Assembly: GCF_014648115.1 (NCBI RefSeq)
Contig: NZ_BMQM01000008.1
Location: 84,920 to 148,919, forward strand
From: Deinococcus seoulensis
Lineage (GTDB): Bacteria; Deinococcota; Deinococci; Deinococcales; Deinococcaceae
DNA length: 64,000 nt
Direction of reading: 5' to 3'
Below, in pieces: positions 38,683 through 53,868 of the stretch (its first letter is position 1; every line of letters begins with the position of its first letter). Below the pieces are notes generated by a model. That model saw only the letters and a list, made by a program, of their open reading frames with translations. It searched no databases and was not told the origin of the DNA. A program made the translations under genes and the position numbers.

Positions 38683-39369
38683 TCAGATGGTCTGCGGGTC
38701 GATCCAGCCGCGCTTGATGCCGTGCAGCACCGCCTCGGTACGGCTGCCCACGCCCAGCTTCGAGAAGATGTTCGCCAGGTGGACCTGCACGGTGCGCGGG
38801 CTGATCTCCAGGTCGCGGGCGATCTCCTTGTTGGTGCGGCCGGTCGCGGCGACCCGCAGGACTTCCAGTTCACGCGGGGACAGGTCGTCCTCGGGCGGGG
38901 TGGGCGTGGTGTGCGCGCTGAAGCGTTCCAGGACCTTGCGGGCCACGCTGGGATGCAGGGCGCTCTCGCCCGCCGCGACGGCCCGCACGGCGCCCAGCAG
39001 GTCGTCCTCGCTGGCGTTCTTCAGCAGGTACCCGGCCGCTCCGGCTTCCAGCAGCGCGAACACGTACGCGTCGTCGTCGTAGCTGGTCAGGACGAGCACG
39101 CCCACGCCGGGCCGCTCGGCCTTGATGGCGCGCGTGGCGTCGATGCCGTTCATGCCGGGCATGCTGACGTCCATCAGGATCACGTCCGGGTTCAGGGCGC
39201 GGGCCTTCACGATCGCTTCCTCGCCGCTGGCCGCCTCGCCGATCACGCGCAGGTCCGCCTCGGTTTCCAGCAGTTCGCGCGTGCCCTTGCGCACGACCGG
39301 GTGGTCGTCGACCAGCAGCAGCGTGATGGGGCGCGCAGCCCCGGATTCCAGCGTGTCGGCGTCAAGCAT
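38683..39369 (-). CDS. LuxR/NarL-family response regulator
   Basis: 228 residues. Receiver domain with the acidic pair DDHPVV, phospho-acceptor Asp67 in [13 protein letters not shown], the switch Thr in LTSYDDDAY and Lys in GYLLKNA. C-terminal LuxR helix-turn-helix [44 protein letters not shown]. Cognate partner of the kinase just downstream. Start ATG 39369 is supported by TATCCT 6 nt upstream. Direct repeats of about 14 bp lie just upstream of that box. Confidence 0.93.
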   Translation of the reverse strand: MLDADTLESGAARPITLLLVDDHPVVRKGTRELLETEADLRVIGEAASGEEAIVKARALNPDVILMDVSMPGMNGIDATRAIKAERPGVGVLVLTSYDDDAYVFALLEAGAAGYLLKNASEDDLLGAVRAVAAGESALHPSVARKVLERFSAHTTPTPPEDDLSPRELEVLRVAATGRTNKEIARDLEISPRTVQVHLANIFSKLGVGSRTEAVLHGIKRGWIDPQTI

Positions 39370-39375
39370 ACGCGC

Positions 39376-39422
39376 AGGATAGTGCAAGACCCGGGTGCAG
39401 GACCCGCCCGTGCAAGGCCCCA
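39376..39422 (-). promoter_or_regulatory. Promoter of the two-component operon with direct repeats
   Basis: A TATCCT -10 box (39376-39381) 6 nt before the ATG, preceded by three imperfect direct repeats beginning GTGCAAGAC, GTGCAGGAC and GTGCAAGGC (39382-39422, + strand). The repeats occupy the -35 region and could be activator sites. Confidence 0.45.
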
Positions 39423-39491
39423 CCCGGAACGGCAGTGGGCCGCCACCCCACGCTGGGAGGAGCGGCCCGGTCTGTCCGGAGATGCCGGGGG

Positions 39492-41243
<1,752 letters not shown>

Positions 41244-41294
41244 CATGGTCTCCTTGGGTGGGCGCGGCGCGCGGGCCGCGGTCCGGGGGCTGGT

Positions 41295-41339
41295 CTGGGT
41301 GAATCAGTTCCGGGTGAATCCGTTCTGGGTGAATCAGTC
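41295..41339. repeat. Three tandem 15-bp repeats
   Basis: CTGGGTGAATCAGTT, CCGGGTGAATCCGTT, CTGGGTGAATCAGTC, head to tail, 50-95 bp upstream of the binding-protein ATG. They could be protein-binding direct repeats in the leader or a slippage product. Confidence 0.85.
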
Positions 41340-41482
41340 CGCCGCTGGGGCTGGACACGGAACATTCCTGATCTGTGTACGGCTCCTGCACGCCACGCGC
41401 GTGGGCAGAAGAGCCGTCCGGCAGGATGGTCCGGGAAGGGCAGACCGGTCCGGGAAGAACAGCCGGAGAGGGCCTTCGCTGA

Positions 41483-41510
41483 TTCTCATCGTAGGGAGCA
41501 CTTATGAGAA
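41483..41510. promoter_or_regulatory. Inverted repeat TTCTCAT-N14-ATGAGAA
   Basis: Perfect 7-bp arms (41483-41489, 41504-41510) in the gap between two divergent genes. A possible dimeric-regulator site; nothing else supports it. Confidence 0.4.
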
Positions 41511-41681
41511 CGCCCTCCCAGAAGGCTGAAGGTACTGTATGCAGCCCGTGAACACCACCCGACCTGTCCGGGCCAGGGGAACAACGTCACAGACGAGGTC
41601 CGCACCACTGCTGACCCGTCCACCATCAGGTCGCGCCTCATGAATGAGAGGCCACCCACAGCGGCGCGCCGCCCCGCCCGT

Positions 41682-41687
41682 TAAGGT
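41682..41687 (+). promoter_or_regulatory. Leaderless -10 box (TAAGGT) of hslO
   Basis: TAAGGT, 6 nt before ATG 41694. Confidence 0.55.
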
Positions 41688-41693
41688 TTCGGG

Positions 41694-42602
41694 ATGACTG
41701 CTTCCACCCCCGCCTCCTACGTCCTGCGCGGCACCGCTGCCGGCGGCACCCTGCGCATCGTGGGCATGGACTCCACCCAGGTCGTCGAGGACGCCCGCCT
41801 CCGCCACCACCTCAGCAAGACCGCCACCGCCGCGCTGGGCCGCACCCTGACCGGCAGCGTGCTGCTGGCCACCGTCCTCGGCAAACGCAGCGACAGCCGC
41901 GTCACCGTGCGCGTCGAGGGCGACGGCCCGGTCGGGTTCATCGTCGCCGAGGGCAGCGTGGACGGCCGCGTGCGCGGCTACGTCCGCCAGCCCGACGCGG
42001 ACCTGCCGCTGCGCGAACGGGACGGCAAACTCGACGTGAGCGGCATCGTCGGCACGCAGGGCGAACTGAGCGTCACGCGCCTGCTCGACAACGGCGAACC
42101 GTACACTGGCAGCGCGCACCTCGTCAGCGGCGAGATCGCCGAGGACATCAGCACCTACCTGGGCGTGTCCGAACAGATCCCGAACGCCGTGCTGCTCGGC
42201 GTGTACGAGGAAGGCGGCCGGGTCGCGCACGCCGGGGGCCTGCTGATCCAGGCGATGCCCGGCGTGACCGACGAGACCCTCGGGAAACTCGAGGCGAACA
42301 TCCGCGCCATGGGCCAGATCACCGACAACCTCCGCCGGGGCGGCCTGATGGAAGCCATCAACCGCGCCACGGACGGCCTGAACGTGCAACTGGCCGCCGA
42401 GGCGCAGGGCTCGCGGTTCGAATGCCGCTGCTCCCGCGAGAAGGCCAGCGATTCCCTGAAATTCTTCGACGCGGCCGAACGCCAGGACATGATCGACGCC
42501 GGAGGGCAGGAGATCGTGTGCCACTGGTGCGGCGAGCACTACCAGATCACCCCCGACGAGATCGCCGCGCTGGACGCCACCGACACCCACGCCCGCGCCT
42601 GA
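41694..42602 (+). CDS. hslO: Hsp33 redox-regulated chaperone
   Basis: Holdase chaperone switched on by oxidation. 302 residues. The N-terminal domain contains [27 protein letters not shown] and [14 protein letters not shown]; the C-terminal redox switch has the four zinc-binding Cys as FECRC (Cys244, Cys246) and VCHWC (Cys276, Cys279), the canonical CxC...CxxC spacing. The protein continues about 20 residues past the last Cys. Fits an oxidation-tolerant lifestyle. Leaderless start. Confidence 0.96.
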   Translation: MTASTPASYVLRGTAAGGTLRIVGMDSTQVVEDARLRHHLSKTATAALGRTLTGSVLLATVLGKRSDSRVTVRVEGDGPVGFIVAEGSVDGRVRGYVRQPDADLPLRERDGKLDVSGIVGTQGELSVTRLLDNGEPYTGSAHLVSGEIAEDISTYLGVSEQIPNAVLLGVYEEGGRVAHAGGLLIQAMPGVTDETLGKLEANIRAMGQITDNLRRGGLMEAINRATDGLNVQLAAEAQGSRFECRCSREKASDSLKFFDAAERQDMIDAGGQEIVCHWCGEHYQITPDEIAALDATDTHARA

Positions 42603-42633
42603 CGGGCAGATCAGGCCCGCCATGAGAGGGCGA

Positions 42634-42678
42634 CAGGAGAGCAGGAGCACCGGAATGGTCGGTGCTCCTGCTCTCCTG
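42634..42678. terminator. 19-bp perfect hairpin between hslO and the nuclease gene
   Basis: Arms 42634-42652 and 42660-42678 are exact complements with a 7-nt loop. No T run follows on either strand, but its place between convergent genes suggests transcription termination or mRNA end protection. Confidence 0.65.
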
Positions 42679-42701
42679 AGCGCTGAGCGCTGGCCGTTTG
42701 C

Positions 42702-45263
<2,562 letters not shown>

Positions 45264-45371
45264 GTGAACTCCTGTATGACGGTTGAAACGTGTGAAACGG
45301 ATCTTAGCGCGTTCAGGCTGCCTTAGCCATGTCAGGCGGTCATCAGCGGGCGATCATGCCAGCGGGCGGTC

Positions 45372-45476
45372 ATCCGGGCTCCGATTGAATGGCTTGCAAA
45401 GCCGCTGGGTCCGAGCTGACTCGAGGGGGAGCAGGGCGGGTCCCGTATTGCCAGGGAAACAGACGGCAGTCCGTAT
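45372..45476 (+). repeat. MITE-like element, copy C (105 bp, internally deleted)
   Basis: Same left end (CTCCGATTGAATGGCTTGCAA...) and right end (CAGTCCGTAT) as the other copies, but about 30 bp of the large inner hairpin are missing and the terminal repeats are decayed. The small stem GGCTTGCAAAGCC is intact. It lies between the nuclease gene and the protease gene. The whole 314-bp gap (45264-45577) holds this element, the nuclease promoter and the protease -10 box; I see no gene in it. Confidence 0.85.
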
Positions 45477-45564
45477 CAGGCAGCGGCGCCCCTGGTGAGG
45501 CGGGTCGGGGTCCATGCATGAAGCACACCACAGCGCGTCCCCACCCGGCGTCCGCTCACTGGCG

Positions 45565-45570
45565 GATAAT
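45565..45570 (+). promoter_or_regulatory. Leaderless -10 box (GATAAT) of the protease gene
   Basis: GATAAT, 7 nt before ATG 45578. The in-frame ATG at 45569 overlaps the box and is excluded. Confidence 0.55.
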
Positions 45571-45577
45571 GCCTCTC

Positions 45578-46846
45578 ATGAAGGGTCGTGGTGTCGGGAT
45601 CGTGTTGGTGCTGGTGGGTCTGGGTCTGGGGGCGACGCTGCTGCGTGATCAGGTGCCGGTGGGTGGGGCGCAGGCTCCGGCGGCGGGTGCGGCGGCCGAT
45701 CCGGTGGCGGCGGAGGCGGGCGCGCGGCTTCAGAACGAGCAGAACACCATTGACGTGGTGGGGCGTTTCGAGCCGGGGCTGGTGTTCATCAGTACCGAGA
45801 ACGAGGTGATGGGTCAGGATCCGTTCGGGATGTTCGGGGGGGGCACGGAGGTTCAGCAGGGTGTCGGGAGTGGGTTCTTCGTGAACGAGGCGGGGGACAT
45901 CCTGACGAACTATCACGTGGTGGCTGGCGAGGCCGGGGCGGGAGCAGCGCAGAAGATCAGCGTGCGGGTCATGGGGCAGGAACAGAGCGTGGAGGCGCGC
46001 GTGATCGGGCTGGCCCCTCAGTACGATCTGGCGCTGATCCGCCCGGTGGGCCTGGATGCCAAGCTGATCCGGCCGATTCCGCTGGGGGACAGTGACGCGC
46101 TGAAGGTGGGGCAGAAGGCGATTGCGATGGGCGCGCCGTTCGGGCTGGATTTCAGCGTGACCGAGGGCATCGTGAGCAGCACGGCGCGGCAGATTCCGAT
46201 CGGGTTCTCGGGCAGCGGGGCGGGCGAGGGCATCACGCAGAAGGCCATTCAGACGGACGCGGCGATCAACCCCGGGAACAGCGGGGGACCGCTGCTGGAC
46301 AGCGGTGGGCGCGTGATCGGCATCAACACGCAGATCTACTCGCCCAGCGGGCAGACGACCGGCGTGGGGCAGAGTGCCGGGGTGGGCTTCGCGATTCCCG
46401 TGAACACCGCGAAGAACCTGTTGCCGCGCCTTCAGGCGGCGGACGGGCAGGAGGTGCGCGCGCCGACGCTGGGCGTGTCGGCGGGGTTGCTGGTGCGCGG
46501 GCAGCAGCAGGCGCTGGCGGTGGGCCTGAGTGTGCTGTCGTCGGCCGGGAAGCGGGAACTGGGCCTGCCGGAGCGGGGGCTGGTGATCGGGTCGGTCACG
46601 CCGGGCACCCCGGCCGCGCGGGCGGGCTTGCAGGGTGGCACGCGTACCGAGGCGTTCCGGGGCGGCGCGATCCGCCTGGGCGGGGACGTGATCACGGCCG
46701 TGGACGGCGACCCGGTGGACGCGCTGGAGGACCTGCAGGCGGGCCTGATCGACCGGAAGGAAGGCGATACCGTGACGCTGACGGTCGTGCGGGCCGGGGA
46801 GTCGCGTGAGGTGAAGGTCACGCTGGATGAAACCTCGTTCCGCTGA
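45578..46846 (+). CDS. Trypsin-like serine protease with PDZ domain (HtrA/DegP family)
   Basis: 422 residues. A single N-terminal membrane anchor ([16 protein letters not shown]) places the enzyme outside the cytoplasm. Catalytic triad His113 (ILTNYHVV), Asp150 (QYDLALI) and Ser235 ([10 protein letters not shown]), followed by one PDZ domain ([44 protein letters not shown]). Quality control of exported proteins. The last 20 nt overlap the next gene, which starts within the codons for LDETSFR, so the two are coupled. Confidence 0.94.
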   Translation: MKGRGVGIVLVLVGLGLGATLLRDQVPVGGAQAPAAGAAADPVAAEAGARLQNEQNTIDVVGRFEPGLVFISTENEVMGQDPFGMFGGGTEVQQGVGSGFFVNEAGDILTNYHVVAGEAGAGAAQKISVRVMGQEQSVEARVIGLAPQYDLALIRPVGLDAKLIRPIPLGDSDALKVGQKAIAMGAPFGLDFSVTEGIVSSTARQIPIGFSGSGAGEGITQKAIQTDAAINPGNSGGPLLDSGGRVIGINTQIYSPSGQTTGVGQSAGVGFAIPVNTAKNLLPRLQAADGQEVRAPTLGVSAGLLVRGQQQALAVGLSVLSSAGKRELGLPERGLVIGSVTPGTPAARAGLQGGTRTEAFRGGAIRLGGDVITAVDGDPVDALEDLQAGLIDRKEGDTVTLTVVRAGESREVKVTLDETSFR

Positions 46847-47948
46847 CGGCGCAGCGCAGGCGCGGGCCGTGTGGGCGGCGCTGCGTCCGGAGGACCGGGC
46901 GTGGCTGCTGGGGCTGGCGGCGCAGGCGGGTCCGGGCGGCGCGGCGCTGGTGGGCGGCGCGGTGCGGGACGCGCTGCTGGGCGTGACGCCGCTGGACCTG
47001 GACGTGGTGCTGCCGGACGCGGACGTGGCGGCCCTGGCGGGCGGGACGGGGTTACCGTTCGTGTTCCACCCGGCGTTCGGGAACGCGACCGTGACCCTCC
47101 CGGATGGCCGCGCGGCGGATCTGGTGCGGGCGCGGCGGGAGGTGTACCCGGTGCCGGGCGGGAACCCGCTGCCGCAGCCGGGCTCACTGAGCGACGATCT
47201 GCGGAGGCGGGATTTCAGCCTGAACGCGCTGGCCCTGCGGGTCCTGCCGGATGGGCGCGCAGAGTTGCTGGACGTGACGGGCGGCCTGGACGACCTGCGC
47301 GCGCGGGTGCTGCGGCCCCTGCATGCCGACTCGCTGCATGAGGATGCCAGCCGACTGGTGCGCGGGGCGAGGCTGGCCGCTCGGCTGGACCTGAGCGCCG
47401 CGCCGGAACTGCTCTCTCAGGTGCCCGCCGCGCTGGATATGGCCGGGCACACGCCCCGGCTGTGGGCGGAACTGCGGCTGCTGCTGCATGAGCCCCGGCC
47501 GGGCCGCGCGGCGGGCGTGCTGCGCGGGTGGGGGGCCGCCTCGCTGCTGCCGGACACGGCGCTGCTGGACGCCCTGGACGCCCGGCGGGACGCGGGGGCG
47601 ACCCTGCCCATGAACGCCTACGCGGCGGCCCTGCTGCACACCGCACCGGACCCGGAGGCGCTGGCGGCGCGACTGGACCTGGGCACCCGGCCCGCCGCGC
47701 TGCTGGCCCGCGCCCTGTCGGACACCTTCTACCCGGACGGCACGCCGGAACGCGAACTGCGCGCCCTGCTGCGCCCGGACGCGCACGAACCCCTGACCGG
47801 GAAGGACGTGCTGGCGCTGGGCGTCCCGCCGGGCCGGGGCGTGGGCGAGGCGCTGGCGCACCTGGCGGCGCTACGCCGGGCCGGAACGGTCCGCAACCCC
47901 AACGAGGAGCGTGCGGCACTGAAGGCATTCCTGGCTCGCAATGTCTGA
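46827..47948 (+). CDS. tRNA nucleotidyltransferase (CCA/CC/A-adding type)
   Basis: Class II nucleotidyltransferase, 373 residues. Motifs: [13 protein letters not shown], the metal pair LDLDVV, the [16 protein letters not shown] strand ([14 protein letters not shown]), [15 protein letters not shown] and [18 protein letters not shown]. There is no HD phosphohydrolase domain. Deinococcus splits the CC- and A-adding activities between two enzymes, so this could be either. At least one tRNA in this window (tRNA-Gly, 63599) lacks an encoded CCA and needs it. It overlaps the protease gene by 20 nt. Confidence 0.9.
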   Translation: MKPRSADGAAQARAVWAALRPEDRAWLLGLAAQAGPGGAALVGGAVRDALLGVTPLDLDVVLPDADVAALAGGTGLPFVFHPAFGNATVTLPDGRAADLVRARREVYPVPGGNPLPQPGSLSDDLRRRDFSLNALALRVLPDGRAELLDVTGGLDDLRARVLRPLHADSLHEDASRLVRGARLAARLDLSAAPELLSQVPAALDMAGHTPRLWAELRLLLHEPRPGRAAGVLRGWGAASLLPDTALLDALDARRDAGATLPMNAYAAALLHTAPDPEALAARLDLGTRPAALLARALSDTFYPDGTPERELRALLRPDAHEPLTGKDVLALGVPPGRGVGEALAHLAALRRAGTVRNPNEERAALKAFLARNV

Positions 47949-47962
47949 CCTGAAACACCCAA

Positions 47963-47968
47963 TAGAAT
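47963..47968 (+). promoter_or_regulatory. Leaderless -10 box (TAGAAT) of the M50 gene
   Basis: TAGAAT, 7 nt before ATG 47976. Confidence 0.55.
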
Positions 47969-47975
47969 GTGCGCA

Positions 47976-48584
47976 ATGAATATCGGTCTCCTTCCTCTAC
48001 TCAGCGACCCCAGCGTTTTCATTACAGTCCTAGTGGTGCTGGCGCTATCCTTGGCTGCACACGAAATGGGTCACGCCTTCGTTGCAGATCGGCTGGGCGA
48101 CCCAACACCACGACAGTTTGGACGGGTCACTCTGAACCCTATTCCACATCTAAGTCCCATCGGGATACTGCTCCTAGTTTTGGTTGGATTCGGATTTGCC
48201 AGCACACCCATTAACCCTGCCCGACTCAGTCGTTGGGGTAGGGTGGCAGTTGCGGCAGCAGGGCCATTAGTCAACCTGTTGGTTGCTATCGGATTCATCC
48301 TGCTTTTCCGCTTTCTGCCACATAACGAGGCCGTGACACAGGCTTTCAAATACATCATCAGCATTAACGTCTTGCTGGCGGTCATCAATTTACTCCCAAT
48401 CCCGCTGCTCGATGGCAGTCGAATTCTGGGTGGTCTGGTACCGTCGCTGGGCCGCTCTCTGGACGACTTTGAGCGCCAGCCCTACAGTTTTATAGTCGTG
48501 TTTGGAGTGTTATATCTGCTCGGCAGCCAAATTAACCTGCTGCGAATCAATCTGACCAACGTTCTGCTTCAGATATTCGGCTAA
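47976..48584 (+). CDS. M50 family membrane metalloprotease (site-2-protease type), low-GC gene
   Basis: 202 residues with five or six membrane segments. The zinc motif HEMGH (His29, Glu30, His33) lies in the first helix pair, and [14 protein letters not shown] supplies the third ligand; this is the compact S2P/rhomboid-like M50B layout without PDZ. The substrate is unknown. Base composition departs sharply from the neighbours: my hand count of lines 48001, 48121 and 48481 gives 57, 50 and 43 % GC, against 68 % in line 47881. Codon use is correspondingly mixed. Probably a recent acquisition, though the host-type -10 box is present. Confidence 0.88.
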   Translation: MNIGLLPLLSDPSVFITVLVVLALSLAAHEMGHAFVADRLGDPTPRQFGRVTLNPIPHLSPIGILLLVLVGFGFASTPINPARLSRWGRVAVAAAGPLVNLLVAIGFILLFRFLPHNEAVTQAFKYIISINVLLAVINLLPIPLLDGSRILGGLVPSLGRSLDDFERQPYSFIVVFGVLYLLGSQINLLRINLTNVLLQIFG

Positions 48585-48598
48585 GCATTTCTTGAGAT

Positions 48599-49243
48599 TC
48601 AGCGCAGGTTGAACATCATCACGACGTGCGCGGCAGTGCCGGCCAGCACGAACAGGTGCCAGATCTCGTGGAAGCCGAACACGCCGGGTCGGGGGTTCCA
48701 GCGTTTCGTGCCGTAGATGACGGCCCCGATGGAGTACAGCACGCCGCCCGCCGCGAGCCAGAAGATGGCGGCGGATGGCAGGTTACGGGCCAGTTGCGGC
48801 AGGAACGCCAGGGCCAGCCAGCCCATCCCGAGGTACAGCGCGGTGCTGATCCAGCGGGGCAGGCTCATGGTGACGAGTTTCAGGGTGATGCCGCTCAGGG
48901 CGATGCCCCAGATGACCCACAGGACCACGCCCTGCCAGGGGGCGGTCAGGCCGAAGTACGCGACCGGGGTGTAACTGCCGGCAATCAGCAGGAAGATCCC
49001 GGCGTGGTCGAGTTTGCGCAGCCACAGCATGCCGCGCTCGCCGGGAAAGAACGAGTGGTAACTGGCGCTGGCGGCGTACAGCAGGGTCATGCTGACCACG
49101 AACACAGTGAACGGCCACAGGGCCAGTTCGCGGGCATGCGCCCACCACAGCAGCGGTCCCAGAATGATCAGCGCCGCCAGGACGCCCGCCCAGTGGGTCA
49201 GGGCGTTCACGGGTTCGCGGGGGGCGGTCAGGAAGCGCTGCAT
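48599..49243 (-). CDS. Hemolysin III / PAQR-type membrane protein
   Basis: 214 residues with seven predicted membrane helices. Family blocks: [17 protein letters not shown] (N-terminal His), [30 protein letters not shown] and [23 protein letters not shown] (C-terminal His pair). The His/Asp residues form the metal site of PAQR proteins. The role in bacteria is unclear; the name hemolysin is historical. I start at the second ATG (49243) because TAGGGT at 49250-49255 is 6 nt before it and abuts the first ATG. Confidence 0.92.
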   Translation of the reverse strand: MQRFLTAPREPVNALTHWAGVLAALIILGPLLWWAHARELALWPFTVFVVSMTLLYAASASYHSFFPGERGMLWLRKLDHAGIFLLIAGSYTPVAYFGLTAPWQGVVLWVIWGIALSGITLKLVTMSLPRWISTALYLGMGWLALAFLPQLARNLPSAAIFWLAAGGVLYSIGAVIYGTKRWNPRPGVFGFHEIWHLFVLAGTAAHVVMMFNLR

Positions 49244-49249
49244 GTTCAT

Positions 49250-49255
49250 ACCCTA
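49250..49255 (-). promoter_or_regulatory. Leaderless -10 box (TAGGGT) of the hemolysin-III gene
   Basis: TAGGGT directly before ATG 49249 and 6 nt before ATG 49243; it favours the second. Confidence 0.5.
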
Positions 49256-49337
49256 CCCCCACCCGCTGATGACAGTCTGTCAACTGGGACGGGGTGCAAT
49301 CCTCTCCCCCGCCCCGGCCCGCCTGTCCGCCCTGGCC

Positions 49338-50864
<1,527 letters not shown>

Positions 50865-50925
50865 CTAAAGAGAAGGTAAGCATGTCCTGAACGGTTGACC
50901 GCCGCCACGCCCGCCGCGGCGGGTC

Positions 50926-50954
50926 TTGCGCGGCGGGCGGCAGCGTGGTAGATT
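50926..50954 (+). promoter_or_regulatory. Promoter of tRNA-Ala
   Basis: TTGCGC, 17 nt, TAGATT; the expected start is about 7 nt before the mature tRNA 5' end. Confidence 0.65.
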
Positions 50955-50967
50955 CCCTCTCGCTCGT

Positions 50968-51043
<76 letters not shown>

Positions 51044-51050
51044 CACAACC

Positions 51051-51080
51051 GCACCCGCCTGTTTCGACGCAGGCGGGTGC
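51051..51080 (+). terminator. Hairpin after tRNA-Ala
   Basis: 11-bp perfect stem GCACCCGCCTG/CAGGCGGGTGC, 8-nt loop, 7 nt past the CCA. Only a weak T run (GTTCCGT) follows. Confidence 0.65.
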
Positions 51081-51184
51081 GTTCCGTATATCCGGTGAGG
51101 GCAGACCCTGCACCGGAGGCAACCCCCACAGGACGGCCCCGCGCCCCGAGGCAACTGCCAGGGAGCGCGGGGCCGTTCCGTATC

Positions 51185-51319
51185 ATACGGACTCCGATTG
51201 AATGGCTTATAAAGCTGCTCAATCCGAGCGGATGCGAGAAGGAGAGAAACGGGTTCCGGACGTGGAGTTGGCAACCCGGTGCTGTTCCGGGTTGCCAACG
51301 AAATAAACGGAATCCGTAT
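51185..51319 (+). repeat. MITE-like element, copy D (135 bp)
   Basis: The best-preserved copy: terminal repeats ATACGGACTCCG and CGGAATCCGTAT, small stem GGCTTATAAAGCT, and a large perfect 13-bp inner stem GTTGGCAACCCGG/CCGGGTTGCCAAC with a 7-nt loop. It lies between tRNA-Ala and the 3' end of the propeller gene, whose stop is 19 bp away. The upstream flank repeats TTCCGTATC. Confidence 0.93.
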
Positions 51320-51338
51320 CAGGCCGGACGAACGGACT

Positions 51339-53051
51339 TCAGCCTTTCTGGAGGGGTCCCAGGAACTCGGGTTTTCCGCGCAGGGGCAGCAGTTTCCCGA
51401 TGCTGAGCGGGAAGCGGGTCGTCTGGTCGTTCAGGGTCAGGGTCACGGTTGGCGCGGCCCCGGTCGTCAGCGAAGCGCGCACGCCGGGCAGGGCCGTCAG
51501 GGCGGCCAGCGGCACGAACGGCGTGCGGTCCAGCACACGCACCGTGACGGGCACGGCCGTCTGCCCGACCAGCACGGTGGCGGTCGTTGCGGTCACGGCG
51601 CGCACTTTCAGGCGCAGTGCGCCCACGCTCTCCTCCAGCGGCAGGAACAGTTGCCCGTCCAGCACGCGCGCGCGACTGGCGGCCGTGACGGCCAGCTGCT
51701 CGGGCGTGGGAGCGGGTTTCGGCGCGGGCGCCGGGGCAGGCTGGGGTTGCGGCGCAGGCGTGGGAGCAGGTTTCGGCGCGGGCTGCGGGGCGGGCTGGGG
51801 AGTCGGCTGCGGGGCAGGGGCCGGGGTCGGGGCAGGGGCGGGCGGTCTGGTGGCCACCGGGGCGCCCAGCTGGGCGGTCGCGGCGTCGCGGCGGGCGCGG
51901 GCCTGCGCCTGCAACTCGGCCTCGCTGGGTACGCGGCCCCACGCGGCGGGGCTGGCGTGGAAGGTCGTCCAGGGGCCGACCGCCAGGGGCCGCTGCTTCT
52001 GCACGATGTTCAGGCCGCCGCCCTCGGTCGTGAAGTACACGCTGCCCTGATCGCTGACGCTGACGCCCAGGTCGATCTTCTTGCCGCTCTTGATCTGCCA
52101 CAGCGACTGCCCGGCCTTGCTGATGGCGTGCACGGTCCCTGCGAGGTCCGGCACGATCACGCTGCCGTCGCTCAGTTCGGCGGCGCTCCCGGCGATCCCG
52201 GCGCCCGCCCGGTATGTCCATTCGATCTCGCCGGTGGGGTTCACGGCGTACACGCTGCCGTCGTAACTGCCGACCACGACCAGCCCGGCGCTTGTCACGA
52301 TGGGGCTGGCGTTCACGAACAGCCCGGTCGGCAGGGACCAGCGGGGCGTGCCGTCGGGGTTCAGGGCGTAGATGCGCCGGTCACTGGACCCGAAGTACAC
52401 CGTGCCGTCCGCGCCGATGGCGGGGCTGCTGAACACCAGCGACCCGGCCGTGTACGCCCACTTCAGTTTCCCGTCGGGGGTCAGGGCGTGCATGCGGTTG
52501 TTCTGCGCCCCGAAGTAGATGGTGCCGTCGGCGGCGATGGCGGGACTGCTGAAGACGGGCGCGCCGACCCGGTAGGTCCACAGGGTCCTGCCCTGGGTGT
52601 CCAGGGCGTGCACGGTGCCGCCGGCGGTGGCGACGATCACGCTGCCGTCGGCGCGCAGGGCGGGCGTGGCGAAGATGTCACCGTCGAGTTTGGTCTTCCA
52701 CAGCAGTTTGCCTGCGGGGTCCAGGGCGTACACGGTGTCGTCGTAGGAGGCGGCGATGGTGACTCCCTGGGGCGTCACGACCGGGTAGGCGCGGCCGATG
52801 TCGCCGGTCAGGAACGACCATTTCTCGCTGCCGGTTGCGTCGGTGCGGTGCAGGCGGGCGTCCGAGCCCATGAAGGTCAGGTCGCCGTTGGGGCTGACGG
52901 TCACGCCGGAGATGACGCGCAGTTCCTTGAAGACGCTCACCTTGGGCGCGGCGAAGGCGGGGGCGGGGGCAGGCTGGGACTGCGCGGAGACGGTCGAAAA
53001 ACCCGCCAGTGTCATCAGGGAGACCAGGGGCAGTGCGTGGGTGATCCTCAT
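51339..53051 (-). CDS. Secreted PQQ-like beta-propeller protein with Pro/Ala linker
   Basis: 570 residues. Signal peptide (ending VSAQS), then about eight blades of the BamB/PQQ type, each with an ADGT(I/V)YFG strand and a YALDPxGKLLW loop (residues about 45-335). A low-complexity Pro/Ala/Gln linker of about 65 residues follows, then a C-terminal domain of about 110 residues (LFLPLEESVGALRLKVRAVTATTA ... RTPFVPLAALTAL) like the copper-amine-oxidase N-terminal-type domains used as stalks. Probably an extracellular scaffold; no PQQ ligands can be claimed. Leadered, with AAAGGAG upstream of the ATG. Confidence 0.85.
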   Translation of the reverse strand: MRITHALPLVSLMTLAGFSTVSAQSQPAPAPAFAAPKVSVFKELRVISGVTVSPNGDLTFMGSDARLHRTDATGSEKWSFLTGDIGRAYPVVTPQGVTIAASYDDTVYALDPAGKLLWKTKLDGDIFATPALRADGSVIVATAGGTVHALDTQGRTLWTYRVGAPVFSSPAIAADGTIYFGAQNNRMHALTPDGKLKWAYTAGSLVFSSPAIGADGTVYFGSSDRRIYALNPDGTPRWSLPTGLFVNASPIVTSAGLVVVGSYDGSVYAVNPTGEIEWTYRAGAGIAGSAAELSDGSVIVPDLAGTVHAISKAGQSLWQIKSGKKIDLGVSVSDQGSVYFTTEGGGLNIVQKQRPLAVGPWTTFHASPAAWGRVPSEAELQAQARARRDAATAQLGAPVATRPPAPAPTPAPAPQPTPQPAPQPAPKPAPTPAPQPQPAPAPAPKPAPTPEQLAVTAASRARVLDGQLFLPLEESVGALRLKVRAVTATTATVLVGQTAVPVTVRVLDRTPFVPLAALTALPGVRASLTTGAAPTVTLTLNDQTTRFPLSIGKLLPLRGKPEFLGPLQKG

Positions 53052-53148
53052 GTGAAGGTAAGCTCCTTTACAGACCCTTTACGGTAGGGCCACGGGGGGT
53101 CGTCGAGTGTGGACGCCTGACAGGGTACGGCCTAAGATGCGAACTGTT

Positions 53149-53643
<495 letters not shown>

Positions 53644-53662
53644 TACCGGATCTTCTTCACAG

Positions 53663-53692
53663 AAGGCCCCCGCCTGCGCAGGTGGGGGCCTT
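53663..53692 (+). terminator. Hairpin terminator after the helical secreted protein
   Basis: AAGGCCCCCGCCTG paired with CAGGTGGGGGCCTT around a CG centre, 19 nt past the stop. The stem is long and GC-rich; the T run is short. Confidence 0.75.
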
Positions 53693-53735
53693 CGCCGTTC
53701 ACGCCGCCCGGAAGCGGGCAGGCCGGGAGCTGTCA

Positions 53736-53803
53736 GCCCGCTTCCTCTCCCACTCGCATCCGCTCGGACCCAACGGCCTTTGCAGCCCATTCAATCGGAG
53801 TCC
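53736..53803 (-). repeat. MITE-like element, copy E (left-half fragment, inverted)
   Basis: About 68 bp matching the first half of the element in inverted orientation: ACTCGCATCCGCTCGGA, then CCATTCAATCGGAGTCC. The right half with the large hairpin is missing. It lies between the helical secreted protein and the PEGA lipoprotein. Confidence 0.8.
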
Positions 53804-53856
53804 ATCAGGTAAAGGGCGCGTCAGACACCCTTATCCGCCCGCGCGTCCGGCTGCAC

Positions 53857-53862
53857 TACCCT
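53857..53862 (+). promoter_or_regulatory. Leaderless -10 box (TACCCT) of the PEGA lipoprotein gene
   Basis: TACCCT, 6 nt before ATG 53869. Confidence 0.55.
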
Positions 53863-53868
53863 GGGCAC

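Larger units (their letters stand above)
41244..41693. other. 450-bp intergenic region between the binding-protein gene and hslO
   Basis: No convincing gene. It holds a triplicated 15-mer (41295-41339), a spaced inverted repeat (41483-41510) and the hslO -10 box (41682-41687). The promoter of the binding-protein gene should also lie here; I could not place it with confidence. Confidence 0.6.

Noticed and set aside
35823..38717. 964-residue open frame on the + strand opposite the histidine kinase
   Set aside because: Low-complexity Val/Gln/Arg/Gly composition typical of antisense frames in GC-rich genes; the minus strand has clear GAF, PAS and kinase domains.
48599..49243. Hemolysin toxin
   Set aside because: Hemolysin III/PAQR proteins are widespread membrane proteins; the name does not imply a toxin.
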